From Cinnamomum chago (lineage: Eukaryota; Streptophyta; Magnoliopsida; Laurales; Lauraceae), in NCBI GenBank assembly GCA_038049695.1, contig CP142451.1, positions 45,395,001-45,459,000 on the forward strand: 64,000 bases of DNA, written 5' to 3'. Made by a program: the position numbers and the translations under genes. Positions within the stretch are counted from its first letter, which is position 1. Every line of letters starts with the position of its first letter. Positions 44,161 to 55,911 of the stretch are shown one piece after another. The notes under the pieces are model-generated. The model did no database searches. It was not told the origin of the DNA and saw only the letters and a list, made by a program, of their open reading frames with translations.

Positions 44161-45638
44161 TGACCAGTCCTAAAACAGGGTTTCAAGTATAATTTATTCT
44201 CCGCTATTATATCTGCTTGAAAAGGCAAAGATGTTAACCGAGTATCGTATCCACTGGGACAAAAAGGCTAAGTTGTGTTGTTTCCTAAAGTCCTAAACTA
44301 ATCCTATTAGATAAACAAAGTTCTGATTATTAAACTAATCCTACTAGAAAACAAAGTGTTGGGTTGATGGGTTTTGATTTCTAAATTAACAAATTAAAAG
44401 ACAGGGTTGATTCAATCAGAGAAAAGATCTAAGGGTACGAATCCACTCTAACCTCGCACAATGGCAAGTATAGGCCTTAGGGTTTCACTATCAACGCTAT
44501 TGAGACTCATCCTGGTTACAAACCTTCAGAGTCAACAAATTCAGGATGTGGATGTAAATCGAGGCATAACCTATCTCTATGGCATAGATTATCCTAGATC
44601 TAACAAACACATTCATTCAAGCATCATTATATGACTTAGTATTCAAATCTACAAGATTAAAATACCAAAGAAAGAGATATTGCATTAATAAAATCCAATC
44701 AATGGATTAACATCTTGTCATATAACCGAAAGCGCTTAAAATAAAACCCTAAACCTATACATCACCATAAACTAGAGATTAGGGCTTCATCGCAACCCAA
44801 AGATAAAGGTTTAGTTACGCATGGAAGACGATTGGCGAAGAGTCTCTGATGAAATCCCCATTGACGCGCTTCCAAAAGCTCCAAAACCTTGCTCCAGACC
44901 TTCTCCCAAGATGTGTATATCCCCAAAAACGAGTTTGGGCTCTTATTTATAAATTTTGGGATGAAAAACCTCTTCAAAACGTGCATGAGGCGGAGTCTAA
45001 TACGGTCTGGGCGTCCGGACGCTAGGAATTTTTCTCCTGCGCGCAACTCTCTGTGACCGGGCGTCCGGAAGCCCGGAAGCAGTGGCTTCCATATTTTCTT
45101 CTGTGGCCGGGCGTCCAGACGCCCGAACACAGTATGCACTGGTATCACAGTGAACTTCCCGAGCTCATATCTCCCTCGATATAGCTCCGATTTATACAAT
45201 CTTGGACTCCACGGATATCTACTAGAAAAGATCTTTCCAACTGTACATAGATTATACTAATCCGACACTTGAGTTGAAAGTTATGACCATTTCAAGTTGT
45301 TGCCCCTGAAATTTCCGAGAATAATGGTGCAATTAAAAGAACTTCCATGTTGGCATGCTATGGGGTGAGTGGGACCCATGTTGGACGTCCAAGGCATGTT
45401 TGGACTCTTACTTTGCTTTCTTATTTGAGTCTCTTCCCATATTTGGCACGCTTTCTTACTTGGAACTCCGGTTTGTCATGCTTTGTGAGATTTCTTCCAT
45501 TTTAGCTCTGAATTTCGCTCCTTGCATTTGTAATACCTACAAACAATAAAATAACATAATTAAGCTAACTAATCTCTTCCGACGATATAACCAAGTCCTC
45601 ATTAAGGGGCCTAAAATGTATCTTTTAGGCTCTCATCA
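44161..45638 (-). repeat. Element C 3' LTR (1478 bp)
   Basis: Starts TGACCAGTCC and ends GGCTCTCATCA. It is 50 bp longer than its partner because the GGGCGTCCGGA...CCCGGA segment is present twice (about 45055-45135). A minus-strand TATA box is at 44944-44951. Confidence 0.88.
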
Positions 45639-47089
45639 CACCCCCCAACTTACACTTTGCTAGACTTGAGCAAAGCTAAAACAAAAAGAAAACTAACTAA
45701 GGCCACTTTCGTAGGGAGCACAACTGCACTTAGCATGTGCAGCAAGCCTTTAAACCTCTAAGTTCCCCCTAGAGGACGAGTTATAGTCTCGTGAGGGTTT
45801 GTAGTGAATCTACCCACAAAATTCCTAAAACATAAAAGAAAAGTAGGGAGTATTTTCCACCAAGGTATCTACGAACACCGGATATTCCTGATTTTTGGGG
45901 TCTTCAATAGACACTCAAATGTGGTTCACAAATCCTATCTTTTGGTTAGAAATCCTCAAAATCATGCTGGAAAAATTAATCGTGCACGGTGAAAATTGTG
46001 TACATATAGAAGCATGAAAGCATAAAACGATCCACTAACAATTTCCGTGAAAACACATCTTTTTCTTTCAAAATGTTGGGCCACCGAACCTCAGTAAAAG
46101 TTAACATGATTCCTCTCAAGGCATTTGTGGTGGCTTTCACACTATTGTTTTTCAAAGGACATGACAACGCTATTTTGATTTTTTTTTCTTTTTTTTCCTT
46201 TTTTTTTTTAAAGAAATGACTGTGCAATGCCTAGGTCCCTTAAGCTTTCTAATTAACCTATGTAACGAGCATTCAGCCAATGACTCCCAAAACAGATGTC
46301 TTTAGGGCACTAGGTATGACAATACCCCTATGGGCACTGGCTCGGGTTAAAAAGGCTACGAACCGAAACTAGTCACAACTTTTTTTTTTTTTTTTTAATA
46401 CGGTCCCCAACAATAGGCAGCCATTTCCATATGCCCGACTTAAGTATAACCGAGGGTCAGCTTTCCATCATAATTGTTCCGAAGTTTTCACTAGTATGGA
46501 AATCATAGTTTCACATTTCAAATTGTCTATATAATACGTGTTAAGTGAGAGATCAATAATTCAACAATTTCTCAAAAACTCTTTCCTAAAACAAGATAGT
46601 GAACCATTTTTCTCTTTTTCCTCACAAAAAGTTCCAAAAATAGGGTATCTTCGTTTCATAAAAACCCGGTTAGAAATCTTCCTAACGACTAGCAAAACTA
46701 GCAAAAAAAACTCTTTTTTTTAGAATACCAAAGGAAAAGACGACAAGTAAAAAGAACTAAAAACTACCCCTAAACTACTCCAAAGGTTAATACCCCACCC
46801 CCCAACTTAACCTAACATTGTCCACAATGTTAAAAACAAAATAAAAGAAAAAGGACAAGGAAAGTAAAGGAAAAGGGGGATATCACCTGGGTACCGCTTA
46901 ACAAGAAGTGGAAGGAAGGAAAACGGGGAGGACGCCCCCCAACTCAGACCAAAGTACCTGCGAAATGTTAGCGGCAAGCACAATAAACAGAAACAAAGAA
47001 AACCTAAGAAGTACAAACCAAACTTGCAAAAAGACATGACTTAGCACTTCTTTCATGTCTACCTCCTCCAAGTTAGGAACTAAAAACCT
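45639..47089 (-). other. Element C 3' untranslated region
   Basis: Begins with CACCCCCCAACTT, the complement of a polypurine tract (45639-45651). Near 46800 the complement of ATTGTGGACAATGTTAGGTT and a G-run mark the usual Athila 3' UTR. No gene is present. Confidence 0.65.
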
Positions 47090-48922
47090 CTACATATCCC
47101 GAGAATGTGTAAAATCAGCAATGCAAGGGGGACAAGATATGTAGATGGAGGGATCAATATCTTTCAACTCGGCAACTGAACAGCTGAGTGCACTCTTGCG
47201 CAAGTCCAACACATTCAAAATGTGAGCTTCCTGACCATTAGACAGATCATGAGCAATGACAGCCGGCAAAGTATCCTCAGGGTGAAGAGCGTTTTCTACG
47301 AGCTCATTAACAACATTGACTACAAAGCAGTCATCCTGGTCTGAAGGTTGATGAGAGGCCCTAAAAGCATTCAACCTTACTTTCATATTCCCGAAGGAAA
47401 CATCCATAACTCCGGTTCGGCAATTAATGTTCGCATTGGCCGTGGCCAAAAAGGGTCGTCCAAGAATGACAGTAGTGTGCTTCCGTGAATTTTGCACTGG
47501 TTCAGTGTCAAGGACAATGAAATCGACAGGGAAAAAGAACTTGTCGACCTTGACCAGAACATCCTCAATTATTCCTCGGGGCACCCTGACAGATCTATCA
47601 GCAAGTTGCAAGGTAACCGGAGTGGGCTTTAAGTCCCCTAGCCCAATCTGCTCATACACCGAGTAAGGCAAGAGATTGACACTCACTCCCAGATCCAACA
47701 ATGCATGATCAATAACGTGACTCCCAATTGTGCAAGTAATGGTGGGGGTGCCAGGATCTTTCAGCTTGGGAGGAGTGTCATTATGGAGAATGGAGCTCAC
47801 TTGCTCGGTAAGTAAAACCTTCTTTGGCACATGAGATTTAGATTTGTGTTTTTAAGTGCACAAATCTTTCAGAAATTTAGCATAAGAAGGGACCTGCTCG
47901 ATAGCATCTAACAAAGGCAGGTTAATCTTTACTTGCTTAAACACCTCCAACATTTCATCCATGGTTGCTTTCTTTTTACTAAAAGGAGAGGGTGTGTCAA
48001 GACAAGTGGGAAAAGGGGCTTTAGGCACATAAGGGGGTGCCTCGTTTCCCTTAGAAACTATGTCAGCCCGAGAGCTCTTAGGATTGGCTGTGGGCTCTTT
48101 CACATCTTGCTTAGGCTCCTCATGCCTAGTCTCAACCTCACGCCCATTCCGTAATGTGACAACCATTTTCGCTTGCTCATGATAGGTATCATTATGTTGC
48201 GAGCCACTACCCACCTCAAAAGAATTCTTAGGGTTAACCGTGGGTTGGCTAGGCAAGCGTCCCTCCTCTCTTTTGTTAAGAGCATTAGCTATTTGCCCAA
48301 TCTGGACCTCTAGCTTAGCTATGGATTGAGAGTGGGAATGGACCAGCTGAGTGGTTGCTTTGAGCTCTTTGAGCTCTTGCAGCACTGTCTCCTCAAATGA
48401 TGGAGTTCTTTGAGGTGGTTGAGGGTTGGGTTGCTGGTAGGATTGTTGGGAACGATAGGCTGCATGATTGTATTGAAAATCAGGCCCATTTCCTGGTTGA
48501 AAGAATGAAGTGCCTTGATCGGGCGACTTTCATGAAAAGTTGGGGTGATTACGCCATCCCAGGTTAAAAGTATTCGAAAATGGATCATTACCCGGTTTGG
48601 AGAACCCCTGTGCAGCATTCACTTGCTCTTGCACAAATTTAGGAAATTGAGAGGCTACAGGACAATTCCTCACAAAATGAGCGGGACTAAAGCACAAAGC
48701 ACAACCACCTTGAGAGGGTGGGGATTGGAGAGTTTGACCCACAGATAATAGCTGATCCAATTTTTGGGTCAAGGCAGCTACTTGAGTGGTGAGTTCATTA
48801 GAGGGTTGAATTTCAAATACACCTCTAGGTTTTTGCAAATTAAAGGCTGTCGGCCTCTCTAATCTAGCAGTGGAAGCATGGTGCTGAAAGGTCTCACTCA
48901 TATTCTCAAAAAGCTCCCATGC
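47090..48922 (-). pseudogene. Element C gag C-terminus and protease
   Basis: Read right to left: gag region with a CX2CX4HX4C knuckle (CALCFSPAHFVRNC, near 48690), linker (47852-48385), then a 246-residue protease frame (47090-47830) with LLDLGVSVNLLPYS, QLADRSVRVPRGIIEDV and GRPFLATANANINC. Only one stop (near 47850) separates linker and protease, making this the best-kept copy of the family's protease. The frame ends after PSIYISCPP and enters 3' UTR: RT is absent. Gag is cut at 48922 by element D, and its N-terminal part lies at 58872-59482. Confidence 0.8.
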
Positions 48923-48927
48923 CTCAT

Positions 48928-49056
48928 TGTAAGACCCCGACCCGAGTGAACCCTATTAGTGCTAATTAAGTTGCGTGTTAGTACTAAGCTTGATTAGTGA
49001 TCTTGACTAAGTTGGGTTTGGAATAGCTTTCGAATTAGTTTTGGGGGACTTTCGAT
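48928..49056 (+). repeat. Element D 5' LTR remnant
   Basis: Matches the first ~120 bp of 55912-58866 almost exactly, then ends abruptly near GTTTTGGGGGA. The rest of the LTR, the primer site and the start of gag are missing. Confidence 0.85.
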
Positions 49057-49212
49057 GAAATGACTCCAAAATTTGAACCAAAATGAAACGATGAAATGAC
49101 TCCAAAGGAAAATTTGAACCAAATCCAAACGGACCTATGGCAGAGCACCCGGGGACGATGGCATCCAATTCGGAGCTTCTCGATCATCTCAAAATGACTC
49201 CAATAGACTCCT

Positions 49213-50007
49213 CGTCGAATTTCAGGTCAATCGGACATCGTTTGACCAGAAGTCAAATCTCGACATCTCCCTTGCAGTGAAATCAAAGGCAAGCGTTTGC
49301 ATGACTCCAAATGGTTTCAAAACTCAAACGAAAGCCTATGGTTGGTCTTATCTACTGATGAGGGAGTCACCCGTCGAATTTCAGGTCAATCGGACATCGT
49401 TTGACCAAAAGTCAAAGCTCGGCATTTCCCTCGCGGTGAAATCAAAGGCAAGCGTTTGCATGACTCCAAATGGATTCAAAACTCAAACGAAAACCTATGG
49501 TTGGTATTATCTACTGATGAGGGAGTCACCCGTCGAATTTCAGGTCAATCAGACATCGTTTGACCAAAAGTCAAAGCTCGACATTTCCCTCGCGGTGAAA
49601 TCAAAGGCAAGCGTTTGCATGACGCCAAATGGCTTCAAAACTCAAACGAAAGCCTATGGTTGGTCTTATCTACTGATGAGGGAGTCACCCGTCGAATTTC
49701 AGGTCAATCGGCCATCATTTGACCAAAAGTCAAAGCTCGGCATTTCCCTCGCGGTGAAATCAAAGGCAAGCGTTTGCATGACTCCAAATGGCTTCAAAAC
49801 TCAAACAAAAGCCTGTGGTTGGTCTTATCTACTGATGAGGGAGTCACCCGTCGAATTTCAGGTCAATCGGACATCGTTTGACCAAAAGTCAAAGCTCGGC
49901 ATTTCCCTCGCGGTGAAATCAAAGGCAAGCGTTTGCATGACCCCAAACGGCTTCAAAACTCAAACGAAAGCCCATGGTTGGTCTTATTTAATGCTCAAGA
50001 AGCTTCA
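49213..50007 (+). repeat. Five 159-bp tandem units in LTR H
   Basis: The anchor CGTCGAATTTCAGGTCAATC recurs at 49213, 49372, 49531, 49690 and 49849, always 159 bp apart. Because 159 is 3 x 53, a 296-codon frame (49277-50167) stays open with a 53-residue repeat (SPVEFQVNRTSFDQKSK and KASVCMTPNGFKTQTKA). Confidence 0.88.
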
Positions 50008-50260
50008 CCTCAAATTTCAGGTCATTCCGACATCGTTTGATCCTGTTTCAGCTTCTGGCGGAAAATCAGCAGTTTTGCGTTCGGCTTTTCCCGGAAAATC
50101 AGAAACTTTGCAAACCAATTTGCAAGGATTCTCATCAGGTTTTTCAGAGGGAAATCAAGCCAAATAATGTGGAGAAATGTCAGAGAAAACAAGCAAAAAA
50201 AAACGGAAGCGAAAAACGATGAGAAACGGCCAAAAAGGGGCCCCGGGAAGGGATTTTCCC

Positions 50261-50290
50261 CCCAGGGTCGCAGACCCCTGCGACCCTGGG
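50261..50290. repeat. Inverted repeat in GC-rich part of LTR H
   Basis: Arms of 13 nt (CCCAGGGTCGCAG and its complement) around a 4-nt loop ACCC. It corresponds in position to the 30-nt palindrome in element G's LTR but with a different centre. Confidence 0.75.
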
Positions 50291-51111
50291 AGGTCCGGGG
50301 CGCCGATTTCGTCCCGGGACCCCCCGTTTCGTCCGTTTTCGTGAGACGAGTTGTTCTGTCCCTGTGATTTTTCCAGATTCAAGCTTTTGAGGCTCCAAAT
50401 TCACTGATATTCATCAAGATCACAGGACTCCTTTCCAGAACTTCAAAAACTTCATTGATTGCCAGTCGAACAACCAAAAAAGTGCACTTTCTGCCCACCC
50501 GATCGTGAAATCAACTGGACAGATGCTGCCGGCCCGCTAGTATCAACCAATGTCTGAAACTACATGATCATCTGATGTTGATTTACATAAGGATCCATCG
50601 ATGATCATCACAAAGGGGATTCCAAAAGATGCAACATGGCCCGCGACTCTTCAGCTACTAAGGCGGCCACTTAATGCTATCAATTGGCCCGTTTATGGCA
50701 AGTTAATGCAGTCATTAACCCATTATCTTGGACGGCCCAATCAGAAGCCTCTGTTCAGGAGTTACAAGTCCAAGCAATCATGGCATTCAAGCCATGAAAC
50801 TCCTAACATAATGGAGATTAAAGGCGATTAAATGCCCATGACTCTCCTCCGGCCAATGAAATCCAAGGGGCAGGAGTTACAAAGCAAGAGACAATTAAAC
50901 TTGTAACTCCTCCCTTAATGAGCTTTATTACCATAAAGGCTCATAAATCACTCCTAAAGGCTACCTAAAGGCCTATAAATAGGAGTCCCCTCCAAGCATT
51001 CTGGGGGATCGAAATCATCAGCAATTCCTGCTCTAGAGATCCAGAAGCTCAGAGAGAGAGAAACCTCTGTCGGAATTCCGCAGCAGCCTCCACTACAAGG
51101 TGACAAAAGTC

Positions 51112-51135
51112 CCTTGGGGGGCACTCCCCCCAAGG
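51112..51135. repeat. G-run/C-run hairpin in LTR H
   Basis: CCTTGGGGGG, loop CACT, CCCCCCAAGG: a perfect 10-bp stem about 135 bp downstream of the TATA box. G's LTRs keep an equivalent (near 14090-14112 and 35109-35131) with a different loop. Confidence 0.75.
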
Positions 51136-51788
51136 TCCTTTACCTTCTACTTCAACAAAAGTGGCTTAGACATGGCTCTTCAGCCCTTCTACTCGGCTTT
51201 TTATTGAACATAAGACCTTCTCTCGGTCTTTGTTCTCTAAAAATCTGAGGATATAGCCAAGCCAAGCGAATCCAAAGCATCCGACGTTCTCATTTGCATG
51301 GATGATGGCGGAGTCCATACATGACTCGCGACCGTCAATCTAAACGGGTCCCTCCCACAATCTCCTGAAAAGTTAGATTTTTCCTTTCTCGCTTTTCATT
51401 GTATTTCGTATTTTTTTTAAAGAGACAAAAAACCACAACTCTTGTCTTTCATTATTGATGAGAATTGTAAATCGGCTATAAACGCCAAAAATCGGCTATA
51501 AATGCCAAAAAAATTGCCTTTTACGGCAAAATAAAAAACTGTCTCTTTTCTTAAATATATATGCAATGGAAACTTGAAAAGAAGTTGATTTCCTTTTTTA
51601 CTTGCGAAGATTGATCTCCGGATCATCACTTGCAATTCCAAGTAAAATAGAAAATCTGGCACACCCACCCAAACACCCAAAAGCGTTGATGCACGCTCCG
51701 CCCTCCGGGGGCGAAAGGGTCGGACCAAACGGACTCCCACGTTCGCCGACGCCCGGTAGCGCCCGGGGTCCTGGAGCGCGTTCCATCA

Positions 51789-52345
51789 GGGAGCATGACA
51801 GTCTTAGAATATCTCACCAAATTTGAGAGGTTGTCCAGGTATGCCCCGGAGTTGGTGGATACCGTGGAGAAAAAGATTGCTAAATTCTTTGAGGGACTTA
51901 ACCCTTCATTGAGAGAGATGCCACAGGAGTGGTACCACCTACTACTTTTGATGAGGCAGTCAAGAGAGCCTACAAGTTTGAGAACTTCCACAACAAGATT
52001 CTCAGAGTTCAAGGCAAGGGACAAGCTCAGCAGCAGAACCACCAGCAAAGGAACCACCAAAACAAGAGACAGAGGACAGAACCGAATGCCCAAGGTCCAT
52101 TGGTTTGTACCCATTGTGGGAAGAACCATGAGAGTGCACAATGTCGTACACTCACAGGAGCATGTTTCAAATGTGGCTCCATGGCCCATCAGATGAGAGA
52201 TTGCCCAAGGCAGAATAGACAGAATCAGCAGCAGCAGCAAGGGGCACAGCGTCCACCAGCACCACAAAATGCAATAGTTGTTCAGAATCAGGCAAGGCCA
52301 CTGCAGCAACAACCACCAGAACAACAAGCTCGTCAGCAGGGATAG
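51789..52345 (+). pseudogene. Element D gag, N-terminus missing
   Basis: Begins in mid-gag at GSMTVLEYLTKFERLSRY, the conserved Tekay-type segment, directly after LTR H. A frameshift near 51925 moves the rest (PTTFDEAVKRAYKFE) into another frame. A CX2CX4HX4C knuckle (CFKCGSMAHQMRDC, near 52180) follows a CTHCGKNH motif. The frame stops at TAG 52343-52345 before the protease. Confidence 0.85.
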
Positions 52346-53140
52346 AACCCAAATCAGGGTGCACCTCAGCAGCATAGGAATGCACCACCAGGCAGGCCAC
52401 AGCAGGCACAGAATAGGCCACAACAGCGAGGACAAATCTATGGAGTCAACAGAGTGGATGCAGAGGCAGCGGGAAATGTAGTGGAAGGTACACTTCTTGT
52501 TTGTGGGATAAAAGCTAAAATTTTATTTTACCCTGGTTCTACCCATTCATTCTTATCCCATGAATTTGCTAAGTTGATTGATATGCATGCTAGAGAACTT
52601 GAGTTTATTTTGACTGTGGCAACCCCAGTAGGCAAACAAATTATTTGTAGTATATTTTATCCTAGTTGCACAGTCCAGATAGGAGAAGTGGTTTTAACCG
52701 CAGATCTCATTCTATTAGAGATGTTCGATTTTGATGTCATCCTAGGGATGGATTGGCTGGCTGGATACCATGCCACAATGGATTGTTTCCATAAGACCCT
52801 CACTTTCAAGTTAGATGAGACACCAGCAGGGGTGTTGTTTCAAGGAGAGAGGAGGAGTCCACATGCAGGGTTTGTCTCAGCATTGAAGGCTGATAGACTT
52901 TTGAGAAGTGGTTGTGAAGCATATTTGGCATTTATCACGGAGGATAAACGGTCCCAAGGGGTGGAGGAGATCCCAATTGTTTGGGAGTTCCCGGATGTTT
53001 TTCGGGAGGAGATTCCAGGTTTACCACCCATCAGAGAGATTGATTTCACCATTGAGTTGTTACCAAGGACCGCCCCGATATCCATTGCACCATATAGAAT
53101 GGCTCCAGCAGAGTTGGGAGAGTTGAAGACTCAGTTGTAA
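52346..53140 (+). pseudogene. Element D protease, active site lost
   Basis: The frame continues after the stop with protease features: STHSFLSHEFAKL, then VILGMDWL near 52740. The expected catalytic aspartate motif before SHSF (D-S-G-A in Tekay elements) reads Y-P-G-S (near 52530), so the enzyme is dead even without the stop. The linker toward RT (IPGLPPIREIDFTIEL) is recognisable. The frame ends at TAA 53138-53140. Confidence 0.82.
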
Positions 53141-54245
53141 GAGTTGTTAGACAAAGGTTTTGTGAGACCGAGTGTTTCACCATGGGGAGCTCCAGTTTTG
53201 TTTGTCAAGAAGAAGGATGGTTCGACGAGAATGTGTATAGATTACAGAAGATTGAATCAGGTGACCATCAAGAACAAATACCCGTTACCAAGAATAGATA
53301 AATTGTTTGATCAGTTGCAAGGTGCATCATACTTTTCGAAGATTGATTTGAGATCCAGTTACCATCAGCTGAGAGTTAGAGAATCAGACGTGTTGAAAAC
53401 AGCTTTCCGGACAAGGTATGGCCACTATGAGTTTCTAGTGATGCCATTTGGATTGACTAATGCACCGGCAATGTTCATGGCATTGATGAATAAGATATTT
53501 GCAGAGTATCTGGATCAGTTCGTTGTAGTGTTCATAGATGACATTTTGGTGTACTCCAAGACTAGAGAAGAGCATGAAGAGCATTTGAGGATTGCACTGC
53601 AACTCTTGAGAGAGAATCAGCTGTATGCGAAGCTCAACAAGTGCGAATTTTGGTTGGAGCAAGTAGCATTTTTGGGACATATCATCTCCAAAGAAGGACT
53701 ATCAGTGGATCCATCTAAGGTTGAAGTAGTTATGAGTTGGGAAAGACCGAAGAATGCAACAGAGATCAGAAGTTTTCTGGGATTGGCAGGCTATTACAGG
53801 AGGTTCGTGCAGGGATTTTCGTCGATTGCGTCACCTTTGACGAAGTTGACAAGGAAAAATGCACCATATGTGTGGACAGAGCAGTGTGAAGAGAGTTTCC
53901 AAGAGCTAAAAAAGAGATTGACTACCGCACCAGTCCTTACTTTGCCATCCGGAAGCGGCGGTTTCACTATTTTTACCGATGCTTCGAATGTGGGACTTGG
54001 TTGCATGTTGATGCAAGAAGGAAAAGTGATTGCATATGGATCCCGACAGTTGAAAGATCACGAGAAGAACTATGCCACCCATGATCTTGAGTTAGCAGCG
54101 GTTGTTTTCGCGTTGAAGATGTGGAGACATTACCTCTATGGAGAGAAGTTCGAAGTCCACTCCGATCACCGCAGCTTACAGTACTTGTTTTCGTAGAAAG
54201 AATTGAACATGAGGCAGAGAAGATGGATGGAATATATCAAGGACT
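53141..54245 (+). pseudogene. Element D reverse transcriptase-RNase H
   Basis: RT motifs in order: [17 protein letters not shown] (near 53210), [32 protein letters not shown], and FIDDILVYS with the catalytic pair at 53531-53542. RNase H follows: TDASNVGLG (near 53975), [16 protein letters not shown] and VHSDHRSL. Uninterrupted for 350 codons, then TAG at 54194-54196 and a shift near 54246. The GLTNAP variant and order are chromovirus-like. Confidence 0.88.
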
Positions 54246-55900
54246 ATGATTTTTCCAATCAAGTACCACCCGGGGAAGGCCAATGTAGTTGCAGATGCCT
54301 TAAGTAGGAAATCAATAGGCTTGGCAAATCTAAGTGGCACTTGTATTTTTGAACAGTTTGAAGAGTTGAGTCTAGATCTTCAGCCACTGAGGAAGGGTGT
54401 TTTGTTGGCTAACATGACGGTGTCAGAACCATCTTTCATTCAGGAGATCAAGGATAGTCAGTTGCAAGATCCAGAGTTGGCCAAGATTTCAGAGCATATA
54501 GCAAAACGTCCTGACTTCCGTATTGTTGACGGAGTTTTGTACTACCGTAACCGTCTATGCGTGCCGAATATATTGAAGACTTGAGAAATGACATCATGGC
54601 CGAGGCTCACAGTACGAAGTACTCTATGCATCCAGGCAGCACAAAGATGTATCAGAATTTGAAGGGCAAATTTTGGTGGAACAATATGAAGAGAGAGATT
54701 GCAGCGTTTGTCTCCCGTTGTATGACCTGTCAGTTGATTAAAGCAGAGCATCAGAGGCCTCCAGGTTTGTTACAGCCATTAGAGATCCCGGAATGGAAGT
54801 GGGAGCACATTACCATGGACTTTATTTCGGGATTACCGAGGACTAGCAGAGGCAACGATGCGATTTGGGTCATTGTAGACCGTCTCACCAAGTCAGCGCA
54901 TTTCCTTGCTATGAAGACTGGGAAGAAGATGCACATGCTACCTTTGGCAGAGTTGTTTGTCAGCGAGATCGTCAGTCGACATGGGCAGCCAGTTTCTATC
55001 ACTTCTGACTGAGACAGCAGGTTTGTCTCGAGGTTCTGGAAGACATTGCACAAGTCTATGGGTACGAGACTACAGTTTAGCACGACTTATCACCCGCAGA
55101 CAGATGGCCAGTCAGAGAGGACGATTCAGACTCTTGAGGATATGCTACGTGCTTGTGTGTTAGATTTCAAGACTCAATGGGATGAAACTTTACCGTTGTG
55201 TGAATTCGCTTACAATAACAGTTACCATTCGAGTATTGGAATGGCTCCTTTTGAGGCATTGTATGGCAGAAGGTGTAGGACACCTGTTTGTTGGGAAGAA
55301 GTCGGCACCCGCAGTTTCCATGGACCGACTATTGTCAGTGAGACCAGCGACAAGATCAAGTTGATTCAAGAGCGTCTGAAAGTGTCCCGAAGTAGGCAGA
55401 AGAGCTATGCAGACTCCCACCGCAGAGATCTACAGTTCAAGGAAGGAGATAAGGTTTTTCTGAAAGTGTCACCTACAAGGGGAACATTGAGATTCGGGCA
55501 GAAGGGCAAGCTATCACGGAGATACATTGGACCGTATGACATTGTGAGCAAGATCGGTGACGTGGCTTATAGACTAGCCTTACCACCTGAGCTATCCGGT
55601 GTACACAACGTCTTCCACGTGTCTATGTTGAAGAAGTATGTTCCCGACCCTTCACATGTACTCCAGCACGAGCCATTGGAGATCAGAGAGGATGCTACCT
55701 ATGTTGAGAAGCCAATTCAAATCATTGATACAAAGGAACAAGAGTTGAGGACTCGTACTATTCAGTGGGTAAAGGTTCTATGGGAGAATCATGGACCGGA
55801 AGAGGCAACGTGGGAATTACGAGATCAAGTGCAGAAGAAGTACCCACATCTTCTACCAGAGGTGAGTCTTATGTTTCATTTGGAGGACCAAATGCCCTAA
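54246..55900 (+). pseudogene. Element D integrase with chromodomain
   Basis: Begins at KYHPGKANVVADALSRKS and linker, shifts again near 54560, then the HHCC finger (HSTKYSMHPG, CMTCQLIKAEH), the catalytic core (MDFISGLP near 54820, ITSD at about 55000, GQSER near 55110), and a chromodomain (YVEKPIQIIDTKEQELR through GPEEATWE, 55700-55830). A TGA at 55010-55012 cuts the core just after the second catalytic aspartate. The chromodomain marks the chromovirus branch and would guide integration to marked chromatin. Confidence 0.88.
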
Positions 55901-55911
55901 GGGGTGGAGGA
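55899..55911 (+). promoter_or_regulatory. Polypurine tract of element D
   Basis: AAGGGGTGGAGGA lies directly before the 3' LTR start TGTAAGACCCC and overlaps the end of the pol stop codon. Confidence 0.75.

Larger units (their letters stand above)
49057..51788 (+). repeat. LTR H, related to element G LTRs
   Basis: Plus-oriented LTR of the G family, with its first part missing. It shares with G the 159-bp repeats, the GC-rich inverted-repeat block (50261-50290), TATA box CCTATAAATAGG (TATAAATA at 50974-50981), a G/C-run hairpin (51112-51135) and mini-hairpins (51475-51530). It ends with TCCATCA at 51788, exactly where D's gag resumes (GGGAGCATGAC). The family is diverged from G (different repeat number and no 30-nt palindrome). 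Confidence 0.8.

Noticed and set aside
49277-50167. 296-codon protein with 53-residue repeats
   Set aside because: Lies inside an LTR; the frame is open because the 159-bp unit is a multiple of three. The corresponding LTR frames in G are shared by both LTRs and lack any known domain.
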